Virus record (IMG/VR): IMGVR_UViG_3300030106_008084
Location: 1 to 56,482 of that record
Strand: one strand, 5' to 3'
DNA: 56,482 bases
From: a virus
Shown here piece by piece: positions 26,889 through 35,977 of this stretch (position 1 is its first letter; each line of letters starts with the position of its first letter). A program made the position numbers and the translations under genes. The notes under the pieces are model-generated. The model did not search any database and was not told where the DNA came from. It saw only the letters and a program-made list of their open reading frames with translations.

Positions 26889-27815
26889 ATGATTGACTTT
26901 GATAAAATTTGGGTAGAAAAGTATCGTCCTGCTAAGCTAGATGATATCATCTTAGATGAACGTACCCGTAATATAGTTAAAGAGTTTAAAGATGAAATAC
27001 CTAATCTTCTCTTTGTTGGTAATCCTGGTACTGGTAAGACCACCCTTGCTAGAGTCATCGTTAATGATATTCTTGGGTGTAATTACCTTTATATTAACGC
27101 TTCTGACGAATCTGGTATTGATACTATTCGACATAATATTACTAATTTTGCTCAAACTAAGTCATTTGATGGTGGGGTTAAGGTAGTAATATTAGATGAA
27201 GCTGACGGGCTAACGCCTCAGGCACAAGCTGCTTTGCGTAACACTATGGAGACGTTTGCTAAGTACTGTAGGTTTATTCTTACAGCTAACTATAAGCATA
27301 AAATTATTCCTGCCTTGCAATCAAGATGTCAGGCTCTAGATATTAAACCTGTAGTAGAGCTTGCTGTAAAGCGTTGTTATCATATCCTTAAAAATGAAAA
27401 TGTTAAAGTATCAGACGAACAAAAGATTAAATTCATCCAACTCGTTAAGCGTCACTTCCCCGATTTACGGAAAGCGATCAATGAGCTTCAAAAGAACGTT
27501 ATTGATTCAGAGTTGTGTATTGCTAACATTAATAGCGATAGCGAGCTTCTCGAGACCATCTACAAAAAAGTAGCTAGTAAAAAGACGCTAGAAGCTAGAA
27601 AGTATCTTATTGAAAATGAGGATAGATTTCAAGGTGATTATGATACTCTGTTATGTAACTTTTTAAACTTTGTATATAGTTCGAACTTAGATGATGCTAA
27701 GAAAAAGACATGTATTGCTACTATAGCAGATCATCTATATAAGAGTGCTTTTGTTGTTGATAAAGAAATTAATTCTTTCGCTTGTTTAGTTAATTTAGAA
27801 AATGCCTTACATTAA
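26889..27815 (+). CDS. 44: Sliding clamp loader large subunit, gp44-like
   Basis: 308 residues of AAA+ ATPase: Walker A GNPGTGKTT (44-52), Walker B VVILDEAD (99-106), sensor TAN near 132 and the SRC arginine-finger motif (145-147). VEKYRPAKLDD at the N-terminus is typical of clamp loaders. With a partner subunit it loads the gp45 clamp on DNA; in T4-like phages the clamp also activates late promoters. The usual small partner gp62 is not evident here. The next gene overlaps its last 14 nt. Confidence 0.93.
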   Translation: MIDFDKIWVEKYRPAKLDDIILDERTRNIVKEFKDEIPNLLFVGNPGTGKTTLARVIVNDILGCNYLYINASDESGIDTIRHNITNFAQTKSFDGGVKVVILDEADGLTPQAQAALRNTMETFAKYCRFILTANYKHKIIPALQSRCQALDIKPVVELAVKRCYHILKNENVKVSDEQKIKFIQLVKRHFPDLRKAINELQKNVIDSELCIANINSDSELLETIYKKVASKKTLEARKYLIENEDRFQGDYDTLLCNFLNFVYSSNLDDAKKKTCIATIADHLYKSAFVVDKEINSFACLVNLENALH

Positions 27816-28062
27816 ACCATCTCAAAGAAAAGACGTAGAAGATAAGCTAAACGTTGCAGGGTTAAATTATGTCCCTAAAAACGCTGGAGAGTTAAACTAT
27901 GTTATGACAGTTTTTATTGATAACTTTATAAGAGCATACGGTAAAAATTATTCTAATCTAAATGAAATGATCGGAGCGTTAGAATGTTGTAAGCAGGAAT
28001 ATTATAGGACTGTAGTAGGACCTTATGAAGATATGAAAATAGATGAAAATGGTGATGTCTAG
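27802..28062 (+). CDS. Conserved small phage protein, DUF6899-like (86 aa)
   Basis: Starts MPYIKPSQRKDVEDKLNVAG; the core AGELNYVMTVFIDNF, IGALECCKQEYYRTVVGPYE and the ending KIDENGDV match a small family widespread in phages that I recall as DUF6899; function unknown. It overlaps gp44 by 14 nt, so it is translationally coupled. That position is where T4 carries gp62, but the sequence does not look like gp62. Its stop overlaps the convergent 381-residue gene by 4 nt. Confidence 0.75.
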   Translation: MPYIKPSQRKDVEDKLNVAGLNYVPKNAGELNYVMTVFIDNFIRAYGKNYSNLNEMIGALECCKQEYYRTVVGPYEDMKIDENGDV

Positions 28063-29204
28063 CTCATCGGATCAGACTCTGGTTCATCTCCACTACCCAA
28101 CTGACCTTCTACAGTGTAGAGTTTAAAGGCATTTTCACCGTCATTATTTTTAGTCTTTAGTTCAAACTCTCTACGACGTACACTATCAAACGGTTGACCG
28201 AACATATCAGCAGCTACTTTAGTTTCTTGTAATTGTAAAATTTCTACCCCTACACCATCTGCATCACATTCTTCTTTATCTTCAAATTTTTGTAACATGT
28301 AATCAAAGACTCTATCTTCGCTATCATTAAGTGATTGAGCTTTGTTTACAGCTTTTAAGAAATAGTTTACACCTTTCTGGAACAAATATATTTGATAAGC
28401 TTTTTTTCCTAAAAACTCTTCTACAGATTTGTTTATACCTTCTACTGCTTGTTTTATTAGATCGATTTTTTCTATATCCCTTACCATATGATTTCCATGT
28501 GCAGGGTTAACTTTGCTACGACCACCTGCTTCTTCTGAATCTATTCTAAGCTGATTTTCTTTATCTATAAATGGTAAAGTGTTTTCTGTGCGTACAGCAG
28601 AATTTACATTAGAATTAAACATTCCTTGACCATTAACTATACCTCCAGCTAACAATTGAATTAAAAAACTTGGAGATTTACCTAATGTTATTTCTGGTGT
28701 ATCTGCAGTTATTCCTCCCCAAACAGGTATAGAAGAATTGGCTTCATCTGCACCAGCGGCATTTACACCCATTATATCCGGAGCAGCATTAAATACATCA
28801 GGTAAACCGCCTTCTTCTGCTTGCGCATTTATAACTCCTGCATAAGGCCCTCTCAACAAGCAATCAACATAATAAAGTACAGAGTAGACATCTAATACGT
28901 TTTCTTCTTCTTTACCTCTTTCATCTCCTGTAGGTGACGCTTTATCTAGCTCGTCTATAAATTTAAATAATTGATCAAATCCTAGTGAAAAAATCTTTTT
29001 AAACTCTTCAATAATTTCTAGATCTATATCGCGAATATATGTTGCTGGTGTAGTTCTGTTCCATTTACGCCATTCAGTAAATGGAATATATGAAATATTT
29101 TTAAAACCTACAGCATCACCAGCATCCGGAAACTCTTTTTTGAATTGATCCTTAGTCCGAACCAACGCTCTCAAAATTTCTACTTTTTTAGTAAATTCAG
29201 CCAT
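28059..29204 (-). CDS. Putative tail/baseplate structural protein (381 aa)
   Basis: Start set at the ATG of MAEFTKKVEILRALVRTKDQ at 29204, 4 nt after the stop of the hub-like gene; an upstream start in the same frame would overlap that gene by 56 nt. The first 130 residues are helical and charged, with a Gly/Ala-rich middle (about 145-250) and a charged C-terminus. Not recognised. It is the last gene of the tail operon that starts at the tape measure, so a hub or tail-tip component is likely. Confidence 0.65.
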   Translation of the reverse strand: MAEFTKKVEILRALVRTKDQFKKEFPDAGDAVGFKNISYIPFTEWRKWNRTTPATYIRDIDLEIIEEFKKIFSLGFDQLFKFIDELDKASPTGDERGKEEENVLDVYSVLYYVDCLLRGPYAGVINAQAEEGGLPDVFNAAPDIMGVNAAGADEANSSIPVWGGITADTPEITLGKSPSFLIQLLAGGIVNGQGMFNSNVNSAVRTENTLPFIDKENQLRIDSEEAGGRSKVNPAHGNHMVRDIEKIDLIKQAVEGINKSVEEFLGKKAYQIYLFQKGVNYFLKAVNKAQSLNDSEDRVFDYMLQKFEDKEECDADGVGVEILQLQETKVAADMFGQPFDSVRRREFELKTKNNDGENAFKLYTVEGQLGSGDEPESDPMS

Positions 29205-29208
29205 ATCT

Positions 29209-30696
29209 TTAATTTTCAGATTTTCGGTTAACTTGTAAATCACTATCAAGAGGCACTCTAACACCTGGTCCTATATGAGGCTTTATACATTGCATTATAT
29301 TTGTATATCCATCTACCTTAGCACTGTTAAATTCATGTCTTACTTTAGTTATAAACCATGTACCTAATAATTTAGCATCACTTCTATGATCGACTCCGGT
29401 TTCTTCTTGTTGAGGTCTACTTGCAGCTATATCTATACCTTTTCCTGGTTCTCTAGCTACATTACCTAATGAGCTAAAGTTTAGTTGTAAATTAAAAAAA
29501 GTCATATTGGTAGTTAGCTCAGCTTCTGCCATTTTTTTAGCTCTATCTCCAGCAAAAGGAAAGCCTATTCCCCTAAAAACTTCACTAGTTTTGTTGTCGT
29601 TTAAAATAACCCAGGGTTGTGCTTTACCTGAAGAATATTTAAACTTATCAACAAACAGCTTTTTCCATTCTTCTTTAATATCCTTAATTCGAAGTACGTT
29701 AATTTTATGCTCCCCTAACGTAGGATCATAATCTGATACTAACATGTTGGTTAAGTAAGCATTAGTATATGTTAACATTGGTGTAGATAGATCAGAGTTT
29801 TGAAGAGGGGAATTATACACATTAACTGGTGTCACACCTGGAGCAGTAGCTGGGTTATTAGGGTTATTTTCTACTTTATCTATTAGATCATTAGCCATGA
29901 ATAACTCTTCTGGCTCAGCAGCAGCAAATTCAAAATAATCGCTTAGAGGTAGATATTGATATTTTTGACACGTTCGACACCAGTTTAAAAACAGTTTTAC
30001 ATATGTCTTCCCAACCTTTTTATAATTTAATTTAAGTAGGTATTTTATTAAATCAGAGTATCTAAAAGTAGATGGGGGTAAAATGTGCTCTGGCAAAGTA
30101 TCAATAACCATATCGCCGGAGTCCCACCTTAGACAATCAGTTACTTTATCCTTACCTAACACTTCAACTAATATACTTTTTATTATATCTCCAACTTTAC
30201 CTCTATATCTTTTACCGAATGGTATTCTTGCATTTAGTAAATGATAATTTTTATCTATGAGTGAATAAATTTTAAAGTTGTTCAATCTATCGGTTTGTGA
30301 CGCACTATTTACTTCACTTCCTATAACAAATTCATACTTTAATTTTTTTTCTCGCGCTACAGCTGCAAACCCATCAATCGGCTCACCTTCACTCTTATCA
30401 TAAAACTCTATAGTAAAGGTATCACCGCCGTCACCTCTTATTAATCCACCGTCTTCAATAAAATCGAGAGGATTATTAATGTATATATTTCCGTTAGTAA
30501 ATGGCTCTAAAAAATTTTCTTCTATATCCATACCACGAACTGCAGATTTAGAAAAGTTAATGATACTTTTATCTCCACCTTGTCCTGGATCTGGAGGACC
30601 GAATTCCCCTTGCCTTGCACCAGAGGTTTCTAAAAGAAACTTTGCTTCAAATTCAGCATTGTTTATTTTATAGGTTATAGTCTCTTTATTAGCCAT
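29209..30696 (-). CDS. Putative baseplate hub subunit, gp27-like
   Basis: 495 residues. An N-terminal beta-domain region has FLEPFTNGNIYINNPLDFIE, the kind of strand-turn pattern seen in gp27-type hub proteins that form the trimeric cylinder under the tail tube. A second domain around residues 190-260 contains a CRTCQKYQYLP segment with two Cys. The gene begins with a 1-nt overlap (TAATG) on the gp53-like stop. Position among gp48, gp53 and tape measure supports a hub role; the homology is inferred, not certain. Confidence 0.55.
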   Translation of the reverse strand: MANKETITYKINNAEFEAKFLLETSGARQGEFGPPDPGQGGDKSIINFSKSAVRGMDIEENFLEPFTNGNIYINNPLDFIEDGGLIRGDGGDTFTIEFYDKSEGEPIDGFAAVAREKKLKYEFVIGSEVNSASQTDRLNNFKIYSLIDKNYHLLNARIPFGKRYRGKVGDIIKSILVEVLGKDKVTDCLRWDSGDMVIDTLPEHILPPSTFRYSDLIKYLLKLNYKKVGKTYVKLFLNWCRTCQKYQYLPLSDYFEFAAAEPEELFMANDLIDKVENNPNNPATAPGVTPVNVYNSPLQNSDLSTPMLTYTNAYLTNMLVSDYDPTLGEHKINVLRIKDIKEEWKKLFVDKFKYSSGKAQPWVILNDNKTSEVFRGIGFPFAGDRAKKMAEAELTTNMTFFNLQLNFSSLGNVAREPGKGIDIAASRPQQEETGVDHRSDAKLLGTWFITKVRHEFNSAKVDGYTNIMQCIKPHIGPGVRVPLDSDLQVNRKSEN

Positions 30697-31103
30697 TAGA
30701 AGTGTCGGTTTCCAAATATCGTAGAATTAGTTATCTCTGTAAAAATTAAAGGCAAAAATTCTTCTTTAATAAATTTTAACTGCACACCTCCTTCAACGTA
30801 AAATTGATTTTTTAGTACTTCTTTATTAGCTAAATATAAAATCCACCAATTGTGGATAGTATCATATATATGATACGATACAGTAGTAAGAGGAAGCCGA
30901 CCTTTAACAGTATGTAAATCGAAAAAATTACTATTTATGTTTTCAGGAAGTTCTATTTTGTTTAATATATTATAAAAATAAAACTGCTTACCGTTAGTAG
31001 GCTGTGTATATACTTTAAATATATTTTCATATCTATCAAATTTAGCACCTGATAGGTTTGTTACTTCTGTACGATATTGTCCTAATTTTCCTGTTAAACT
31101 CAT
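30696..31103 (-). CDS. Baseplate wedge subunit, gp53-like
   Basis: 135 residues. The central segment LPLTTVSYHIYDTIHNWWIL followed by YLANKE is the LysM-like feature of T4 gp53-type proteins, which clamp adjacent wedges together. ATGA overlap with gp48 upstream and TAATG overlap with the hub-like gene downstream indicate coupled translation of three baseplate parts. Confidence 0.65.
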   Translation of the reverse strand: MSLTGKLGQYRTEVTNLSGAKFDRYENIFKVYTQPTNGKQFYFYNILNKIELPENINSNFFDLHTVKGRLPLTTVSYHIYDTIHNWWILYLANKEVLKNQFYVEGGVQLKFIKEEFLPLIFTEITNSTIFGNRHF

Positions 31104-32032
31104 GACGACATATTGGCCTTTTCCAAAAAGTTTGAAGGTTCAAGTGTAAGTGACTGAAATGACATAGATATTGCGTAGGCTTCCGGAACTATTCGTTTAT
31201 CTATCTCTCTTCGAGCACCTATTAAGTTTACTGCTAAGTTAGCAAGTCCTGCCCATTTTATAAATCTTAATCCAGGTATATCTATTTCATATATACGTGG
31301 AAACGAAATCTCAATTGCTGTGTTTCTAGTCGGTCTAGCTTCTTCTATAATGGTCTTTATTAATTTTTGATTTCTCTCTACATCTTCTTTTTCAACAGTA
31401 TTAGCTAATACAAAATTAATTTCTACAGCAGCATCTGTATTAGCGTATTGAAAAAACTTAGGAGTTTCAATATATGTTCCTGGAAAATTAGCTGGATCAC
31501 CTGGTGCTGGTACTTTAAATTGATATCCACCAGGACCCTTATTAGATATTTTACCTAAAAAATCATTTAAGCCTATTTTATCAGCTCCTACTGCAGTAGC
31601 ATTAGCCGCTTTTTGTGTTAACGTTTTAAGCGCTTCTGATTGTGTTTGAGACGCTAATGCAGATCCCCCAACTGCTATTTCTTCAAATATACCACCTCCG
31701 GCATCTAATAAAGGTTGCCCTAAAAATTGAGCCCCCCTTTGTGAAATTTGCGAGAATGTATCAGCATAATTATTTGCAAACGATCTAAAATTATCTTCGA
31801 AATATGGAAAAACATATCTTGTTCTTGATTCTTGATCAACCTTATATAAGTTCTCATAAAAACTCATTGGATCTTCACTCTCTTGGTTGAAAATATTAGT
31901 ATAACCGGAAACAAAAGATCTTAGCTGACTCTCTTGCATTTTATAAGAAGTAACAATAGCTGTAGGAGCCTCACTACGTAAGGGGGAGTTTTTTGGAACT
32001 GAGGTCCAAGAGTATTCTCCTATTATATCCAT
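31100..32032 (-). CDS. Baseplate tail-tube cap, gp48-like
   Basis: 310 residues. The features RYVFPYFEDNFRSFANNYAD, a Gly/Ala-rich middle and the strand-rich end (AIEISFPRIYEID, AYAISMSFQSLTLEPSNFLE) follow T4 gp48-type tube caps that sit on the hub and start tube polymerisation. A perfect TATAAATA lies 5 nt before the ATG, so it heads a translationally coupled string with gp53 and the hub-like gene. Confidence 0.6.
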   Translation of the reverse strand: MDIIGEYSWTSVPKNSPLRSEAPTAIVTSYKMQESQLRSFVSGYTNIFNQESEDPMSFYENLYKVDQESRTRYVFPYFEDNFRSFANNYADTFSQISQRGAQFLGQPLLDAGGGIFEEIAVGGSALASQTQSEALKTLTQKAANATAVGADKIGLNDFLGKISNKGPGGYQFKVPAPGDPANFPGTYIETPKFFQYANTDAAVEINFVLANTVEKEDVERNQKLIKTIIEEARPTRNTAIEISFPRIYEIDIPGLRFIKWAGLANLAVNLIGARREIDKRIVPEAYAISMSFQSLTLEPSNFLEKANMSS

Positions 32033-32037
32033 ATAAA

Positions 32038-32045
32038 TATTTATA
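32038..32045 (-). promoter_or_regulatory. Late promoter, perfect TATAAATA
   Basis: TATAAATA, 5 nt before the ATG at 32032; on T4 geometry transcription would start at the A of ATG. Confidence 0.75.
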
Positions 32046-32051
32046 CTACAA

Positions 32052-33677
32052 CTATGTAATGAGTGAGTTAGGAGTTACACTATATGGAGAATCTAAATAA
32101 CTTATACGGCTGTCTTTTTTAGGTATTCCACCGGTACCTGGGTTTAAATTAGGTGCTACAGTATTTTGATTATTAGGACGACTCTGTGTAGTTGTGCCTT
32201 GACCAGGTGGTATAATTGTTGGACCCATTCCAGCTCTAGTGTTCTTTTCTATTTGTTGTAGAGTCTTATCTGATTTTCTTAATATATCAGTTATATCAGA
32301 GTCACCTTGTATATTATAATCTGTGTACTTTGAAAGAGGAGTAGCTTTAGCAGCAGTTTTAGCTAAATTTTTAGCTTCTATCTCTTCTCTCTTCTGTTTC
32401 ATTTTCTTAAATATTTGACCAGCAGCTAAAAACGGTAACGCTGGAGCAGCTAGAGGTGTAGCAAGCATTGACCCCATCATAGCTTTACCTATCTTAGATA
32501 ATGCGTTATCTTTTCTTCCAGCATTAGGTAACTCACCTGCTATCACAGAATCTGTCTTAGCAAGTTTAAACATACCCTTTCTACCCTGTACAAGTAAACC
32601 TCCATCTGGACCTATTATACCATCTTCAACTTCTTCTGCTTCTTTAGCTCTCTTTATATCTCTTGCAAGTAAACCAACATCTATACCAACTGATGCTGCA
32701 GTACCTACACCCGGTACCGTTGAGGCTGCTCCAGAAGCTACTTCTAATCCAGCACCTGCCCAGTCGCCTTTAGCTGCACGAGCTATTCCAAAACCTATAC
32801 CGGCTAACAAACCTATAACAGGTATCTTTTTAATAGCTGCTTTACTACCGGCTTTAGCTGCTATTTTACTTGCTGATTTACCTCCTTGTTTAGCTGCGGT
32901 TTCAGCAGCAGTTGCTGCTACTTTACCACCAGTTTTAGCAGCTGCTTTACCTATACCTAGAAACGTTGCTATCCCCTTTACTACTTTAACAATAGGAGAA
33001 AATATAGCTTTAGCTAGCCCTTTTAGTGCATCTAACATAGCACCAAGAGGATTAAGTAAAGCTTTTAATCCAAATTTTACAGCACCTTTTACGCCTTTAA
33101 TTGCCAGCTTTAAAGCTGCTAATGGAGCTGCTAATAGACCTCTTATAGCTAATTTAAAAAGACCTGGAAATTTGTCCCATAGTTCACCAAGTTTAGCTTT
33201 TATCGTTTCCCATAATTGTCCTAGCCAACCTTTGAACATTTCCCACAACTCTCCTATTTTATCTTTAAAGAGGTTATAACCTAATGTTAAAAGAGCTATA
33301 GCTCCTAAAATTTTTCCTAACGTACTAACTGTCTTCTTAACTGATGTTTTTCTTTCTTCAGCACCTTTCGCATCCTCTGTTACTCTTTCAGCTATCTTAG
33401 TTTTACCTTTTTCATCAGCAGGTTTACTATACATCCACGGGTACATTTTTTCCATAATACCTTGGATAATTTTAGTTTCATTTACAATTCTTGATCTCTC
33501 TACTGAGGTAACAGTAGCAGTAGGCTTTTTTGGTTTTGCAAAACCAGGTAAAGCAGTACCCGGAGACGGTATTACATCTCTACGAAATTTATTTTTAGCA
33601 AGCTTTTCATCTTCAAGCTCCCCTGAATCTTTTTCTCTTTGTGCAACAAGTCTAGCTATGTTATCTTCTAACGCCAC
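32052..33677 (-). CDS. Tape-measure protein (gp29-like)
   Basis: 541 residues, GTG start at 33677 placed by the late promoter 5 nt upstream. Contains hydrophobic helices (LGKILGAIALLTLGYNLF at 119-136; IPVIGLLAGIGFGIARAA at 285-302), amphipathic repeats (GELWEMFKGWLGQLW), a long Ala/Lys-rich helical region and the GDWAGAGLEVASGAASTVPG segment frequent in phage tape measures. It sets tail length and enters the host membrane on injection. It lies between the gp26-like assembly proteins and gp48, as expected. Confidence 0.7.
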   Translation of the reverse strand: MALEDNIARLVAQREKDSGELEDEKLAKNKFRRDVIPSPGTALPGFAKPKKPTATVTSVERSRIVNETKIIQGIMEKMYPWMYSKPADEKGKTKIAERVTEDAKGAEERKTSVKKTVSTLGKILGAIALLTLGYNLFKDKIGELWEMFKGWLGQLWETIKAKLGELWDKFPGLFKLAIRGLLAAPLAALKLAIKGVKGAVKFGLKALLNPLGAMLDALKGLAKAIFSPIVKVVKGIATFLGIGKAAAKTGGKVAATAAETAAKQGGKSASKIAAKAGSKAAIKKIPVIGLLAGIGFGIARAAKGDWAGAGLEVASGAASTVPGVGTAASVGIDVGLLARDIKRAKEAEEVEDGIIGPDGGLLVQGRKGMFKLAKTDSVIAGELPNAGRKDNALSKIGKAMMGSMLATPLAAPALPFLAAGQIFKKMKQKREEIEAKNLAKTAAKATPLSKYTDYNIQGDSDITDILRKSDKTLQQIEKNTRAGMGPTIIPPGQGTTTQSRPNNQNTVAPNLNPGTGGIPKKDSRISYLDSPYSVTPNSLIT

Positions 33678-33682
33678 ATAGA

Positions 33683-33690
33683 TATTTAAT
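33683..33690 (-). promoter_or_regulatory. Late-type promoter element
   Basis: ATTAAATA, 5 nt before the GTG at 33677. Confidence 0.65.
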
Positions 33691-34426
33691 CTATATCACT
33701 TGTATCGAAAAACGTAGCATCTATAGAAATTAAAACTTCATCAACAGTTAAAATATCATTAAGATATTCATTTATTTTTTCTATATAATTAGAGATCTCT
33801 GAATACATTGATAAAGGAAGCTGTTCAATTAATTTGATTCTTTCATTTATTTTAATTTTATCAAATTCAATTACATCTTCTTCAATAGTTAAGCTATCAA
33901 TATACTTTAAAATTTCTAACATGTATAGCATGCCAACACTTTCTTTTGTTGAGTTTTCATCTACTACAATATCTTGCTCGCCCTTAGTTAAAATGCTATT
34001 TTCTTCTAGTAGCGTAGGTACCTTTAATCCTACCTTTAAAGACTTTAAGCTTACTTCATGTTTGTCTTTAATTTTAAAGGGGGTCTTTTTAATGTTTTCG
34101 ATTATCTTATCTAAGTCAACAACTTTATCGTCTTGCTTAACCTTATTACCTAATGATTGTTTTCTAAGATGAATAACAAACGGAAACTTATCATACAGCT
34201 TTAAATCTTTATTGTCAGTATTATCTAAAATAATTTTATTCAGAGTTTTGTTAAAATTTAACAACCCTTTAACTCCATCTAAAGTAGATGCAATTAAGTC
34301 TTTTTGCTGCTTAAGTGTAAGAGGAGTAGTATTAATCTCTTTTTTTATAGAAGGAATATAAACCTTTATCTTTTCATCATTTATTTCTTCTAGCTTTTCT
34401 AAAAATCCTGAAACACTTTTATTCAT
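33686..34426 (-). CDS. Baseplate assembly protein, gp26/gp51-like (copy 1, 246 aa)
   Basis: KVYIPSIKKEINTTPLTLKQ at residues 19-38 is typical of the T4 baseplate protein family (gp26/gp51 type), small proteins that help build the hub but are minor or absent in the virion. The C-terminus LPLSMYSEISNYIEKINEYL parallels the end of the next gene upstream, so the two look like diverged duplicates. ATTAAATA lies 5 nt before the ATG. The gene precedes the tape measure, whose chaperoning may be its role (inference). Confidence 0.6.
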   Translation of the reverse strand: MNKSVSGFLEKLEEINDEKIKVYIPSIKKEINTTPLTLKQQKDLIASTLDGVKGLLNFNKTLNKIILDNTDNKDLKLYDKFPFVIHLRKQSLGNKVKQDDKVVDLDKIIENIKKTPFKIKDKHEVSLKSLKVGLKVPTLLEENSILTKGEQDIVVDENSTKESVGMLYMLEILKYIDSLTIEEDVIEFDKIKINERIKLIEQLPLSMYSEISNYIEKINEYLNDILTVDEVLISIDATFFDTSDID

Positions 34427-34431
34427 GAATA

Positions 34432-34439
34432 TATTTAAT
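34432..34439 (-). promoter_or_regulatory. Late-type promoter element
   Basis: ATTAAATA, 5 nt before the ATG at 34426. Confidence 0.65.
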
Positions 34440-34454
34440 TGAAGGTTTTAATAA

Positions 34455-35237
34455 TCAAGATTGGTTTGAGTTGCTCTGTTGTTCAATTTCACTCTTATAC
34501 ATTTCAAAGTAATCATTTAACTCTACATATGTACAGTTAAGTAAAAAATTAACATCATTAAATCTCTTAGACAGTATAAACAATAAATCCCTATAACCTT
34601 TTACATCAACGCAATTGAATAAAGATACAATAAAATGTATTAATCCTGGTTCTAATAAGTTAAATTTTATAGGCTGTATTTGCAAATTCTTTCTTTCATC
34701 TAAAAGAGTGATATCAAAAAAATTCCTATTATCCATTAAAAAGGCATCGATGTGTGAATACAGCTCTTTAGGCAATCTTTCAATAACTTTAAAGTATTCA
34801 TCTTCAGACAACTTACCTAAATTCAATTCCTCGCCTTCGATTTTAATCTTAGTTATCATTGATAGAAGAAAATCATCATCACCAATATTAAAATTTAATG
34901 GATAGTCTAAAGTATAATCAACTTTATCAATTGTAACCGTTCTTGTTAAGTTATTAATGCCTCCTATATTCTTAATTAAAAACTCTAAGCTAATTCCTAC
35001 GTCTCCTTTATCTGACCCTATAACAATGTTATCACCTATGCATTGTAATCTTAGATAGAATAATGAATGTATTTTTTCTATTATGTTTAATCCTTTAGTT
35101 AAGATAAATGACTCTAAAAAATTCAATCGACCGCTTATTGATGCTTCTTCATATAAGTTAAAAGTGCGTAGGTCTTTGAAAAATATCTCTTTCAAGCGTA
35201 CCTCTTTACCGTTTGGTAAAATATGAGATATATACAT
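34455..35237 (-). CDS. Baseplate assembly protein, gp26/gp51-like (copy 2, 260 aa)
   Basis: MYISHILPNGKEVRLKEIFF opens with the same short beta unit plus helical layout as copy 1, and LPKELYSHIDAFLMDNRNFF matches copy 1 LPLSMYSEISNYI. These are features of the T4 baseplate protein family. A TATAAATG at 35252-35259 is 14 nt before the ATG, too far for the usual rule. Probably a hub assembly factor. Confidence 0.6.
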   Translation of the reverse strand: MYISHILPNGKEVRLKEIFFKDLRTFNLYEEASISGRLNFLESFILTKGLNIIEKIHSLFYLRLQCIGDNIVIGSDKGDVGISLEFLIKNIGGINNLTRTVTIDKVDYTLDYPLNFNIGDDDFLLSMITKIKIEGEELNLGKLSEDEYFKVIERLPKELYSHIDAFLMDNRNFFDITLLDERKNLQIQPIKFNLLEPGLIHFIVSLFNCVDVKGYRDLLFILSKRFNDVNFLLNCTYVELNDYFEMYKSEIEQQSNSNQS

Positions 35238-35272
35238 ACTATTAATTATAACATTTATAAGGTAGAGCCACT

Positions 35273-35950
35273 TTAGAATTGAGGAGTAAAACTACCTGCG
35301 CCGAAAGAACCTGCAAATCCAGGACTGCTTTCATATCCTTCTTCTGGTACATAATCCCTAAATGAGAAAGTAACTGTTTTTTCTGTAAAGGGTGCGTCGG
35401 GGTCTTGTGTGACAGTAAAACCTTCTACGTTTGTCGGAAATGCTTCAATAAATTTATAACCTTTCCGTTTATTACCTTGGTTGTCATACTGTTGAACTAA
35501 AATATCTGCTCTTAAACCAAAGTTAACTAATCCATCTACACTTAATGCTACACTCCATGGAGTAAAAAGATTATGAACGATATCATCTATGGTCTCTATA
35601 AAATTAATAGCTAATGTTCTAGTTAAGAAACTCTCTCTTTGTTGTAACCCATACCCAGGCATAAATCCACCTCTATTATTTTGACCTGCTTCTAAAAATG
35701 TAGATTGCTCGTTTGGTATGGTAACCTGTCGTGCAGCTAAAAGATTCTTATCTGCACCACCTCCACTTGAAAAAGGCGGACCTACTGCCCATGTCTTTTG
35801 ACTTTGTAACTTAGCAGTAGCATTATTAATAGCGCCAGTTAACTCTCCTATATTAACAAATTGAACTGACCAAAGAAAGGGAAGTGAAAGATAATAACTT
35901 CCGTCTTCAGCAAATGAGTCTAAAAATTCTCCTGTAGGTACTATAGGCAC
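35273..35950 (-). CDS. Tail-tube-like protein (gp19/gp54 superfamily, 225 aa)
   Basis: GTG start at 35950, fixed by ACTAAATA 6 nt upstream. The layout is a beta-rich N-terminus (SLPFLWSVQFVNIG), VTIPNEQSTFLEAG, the strand SFLTRTLAINFIET and the late strand KTVTFSFRDYVPE, which is the order of gp19-type tube proteins. Somewhat longer than gp19. It directly follows gp19, so a tube initiator in the position of T4 gp54 is a good guess. Confidence 0.55.
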   Translation of the reverse strand: MPIVPTGEFLDSFAEDGSYYLSLPFLWSVQFVNIGELTGAINNATAKLQSQKTWAVGPPFSSGGGADKNLLAARQVTIPNEQSTFLEAGQNNRGGFMPGYGLQQRESFLTRTLAINFIETIDDIVHNLFTPWSVALSVDGLVNFGLRADILVQQYDNQGNKRKGYKFIEAFPTNVEGFTVTQDPDAPFTEKTVTFSFRDYVPEEGYESSPGFAGSFGAGSFTPQF

Positions 35951-35956
35951 TACTAA

Positions 35957-35964
35957 TATTTAGT
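35957..35964 (-). promoter_or_regulatory. Late-type promoter element
   Basis: ACTAAATA, 6 nt before the GTG at 35950. Confidence 0.55.
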
Positions 35965-35977
35965 AGTAAAACTTGCT

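Noticed and set aside
27802-28062. gp62 clamp-loader small subunit
   Set aside because: The position fits but the sequence matches a different small phage family and is too short.
29205-29264. Upstream start for the 381-residue protein
   Set aside because: It overlaps the hub-like gene by 56 nt; the ATG at 29204 sits 4 nt after that stop.
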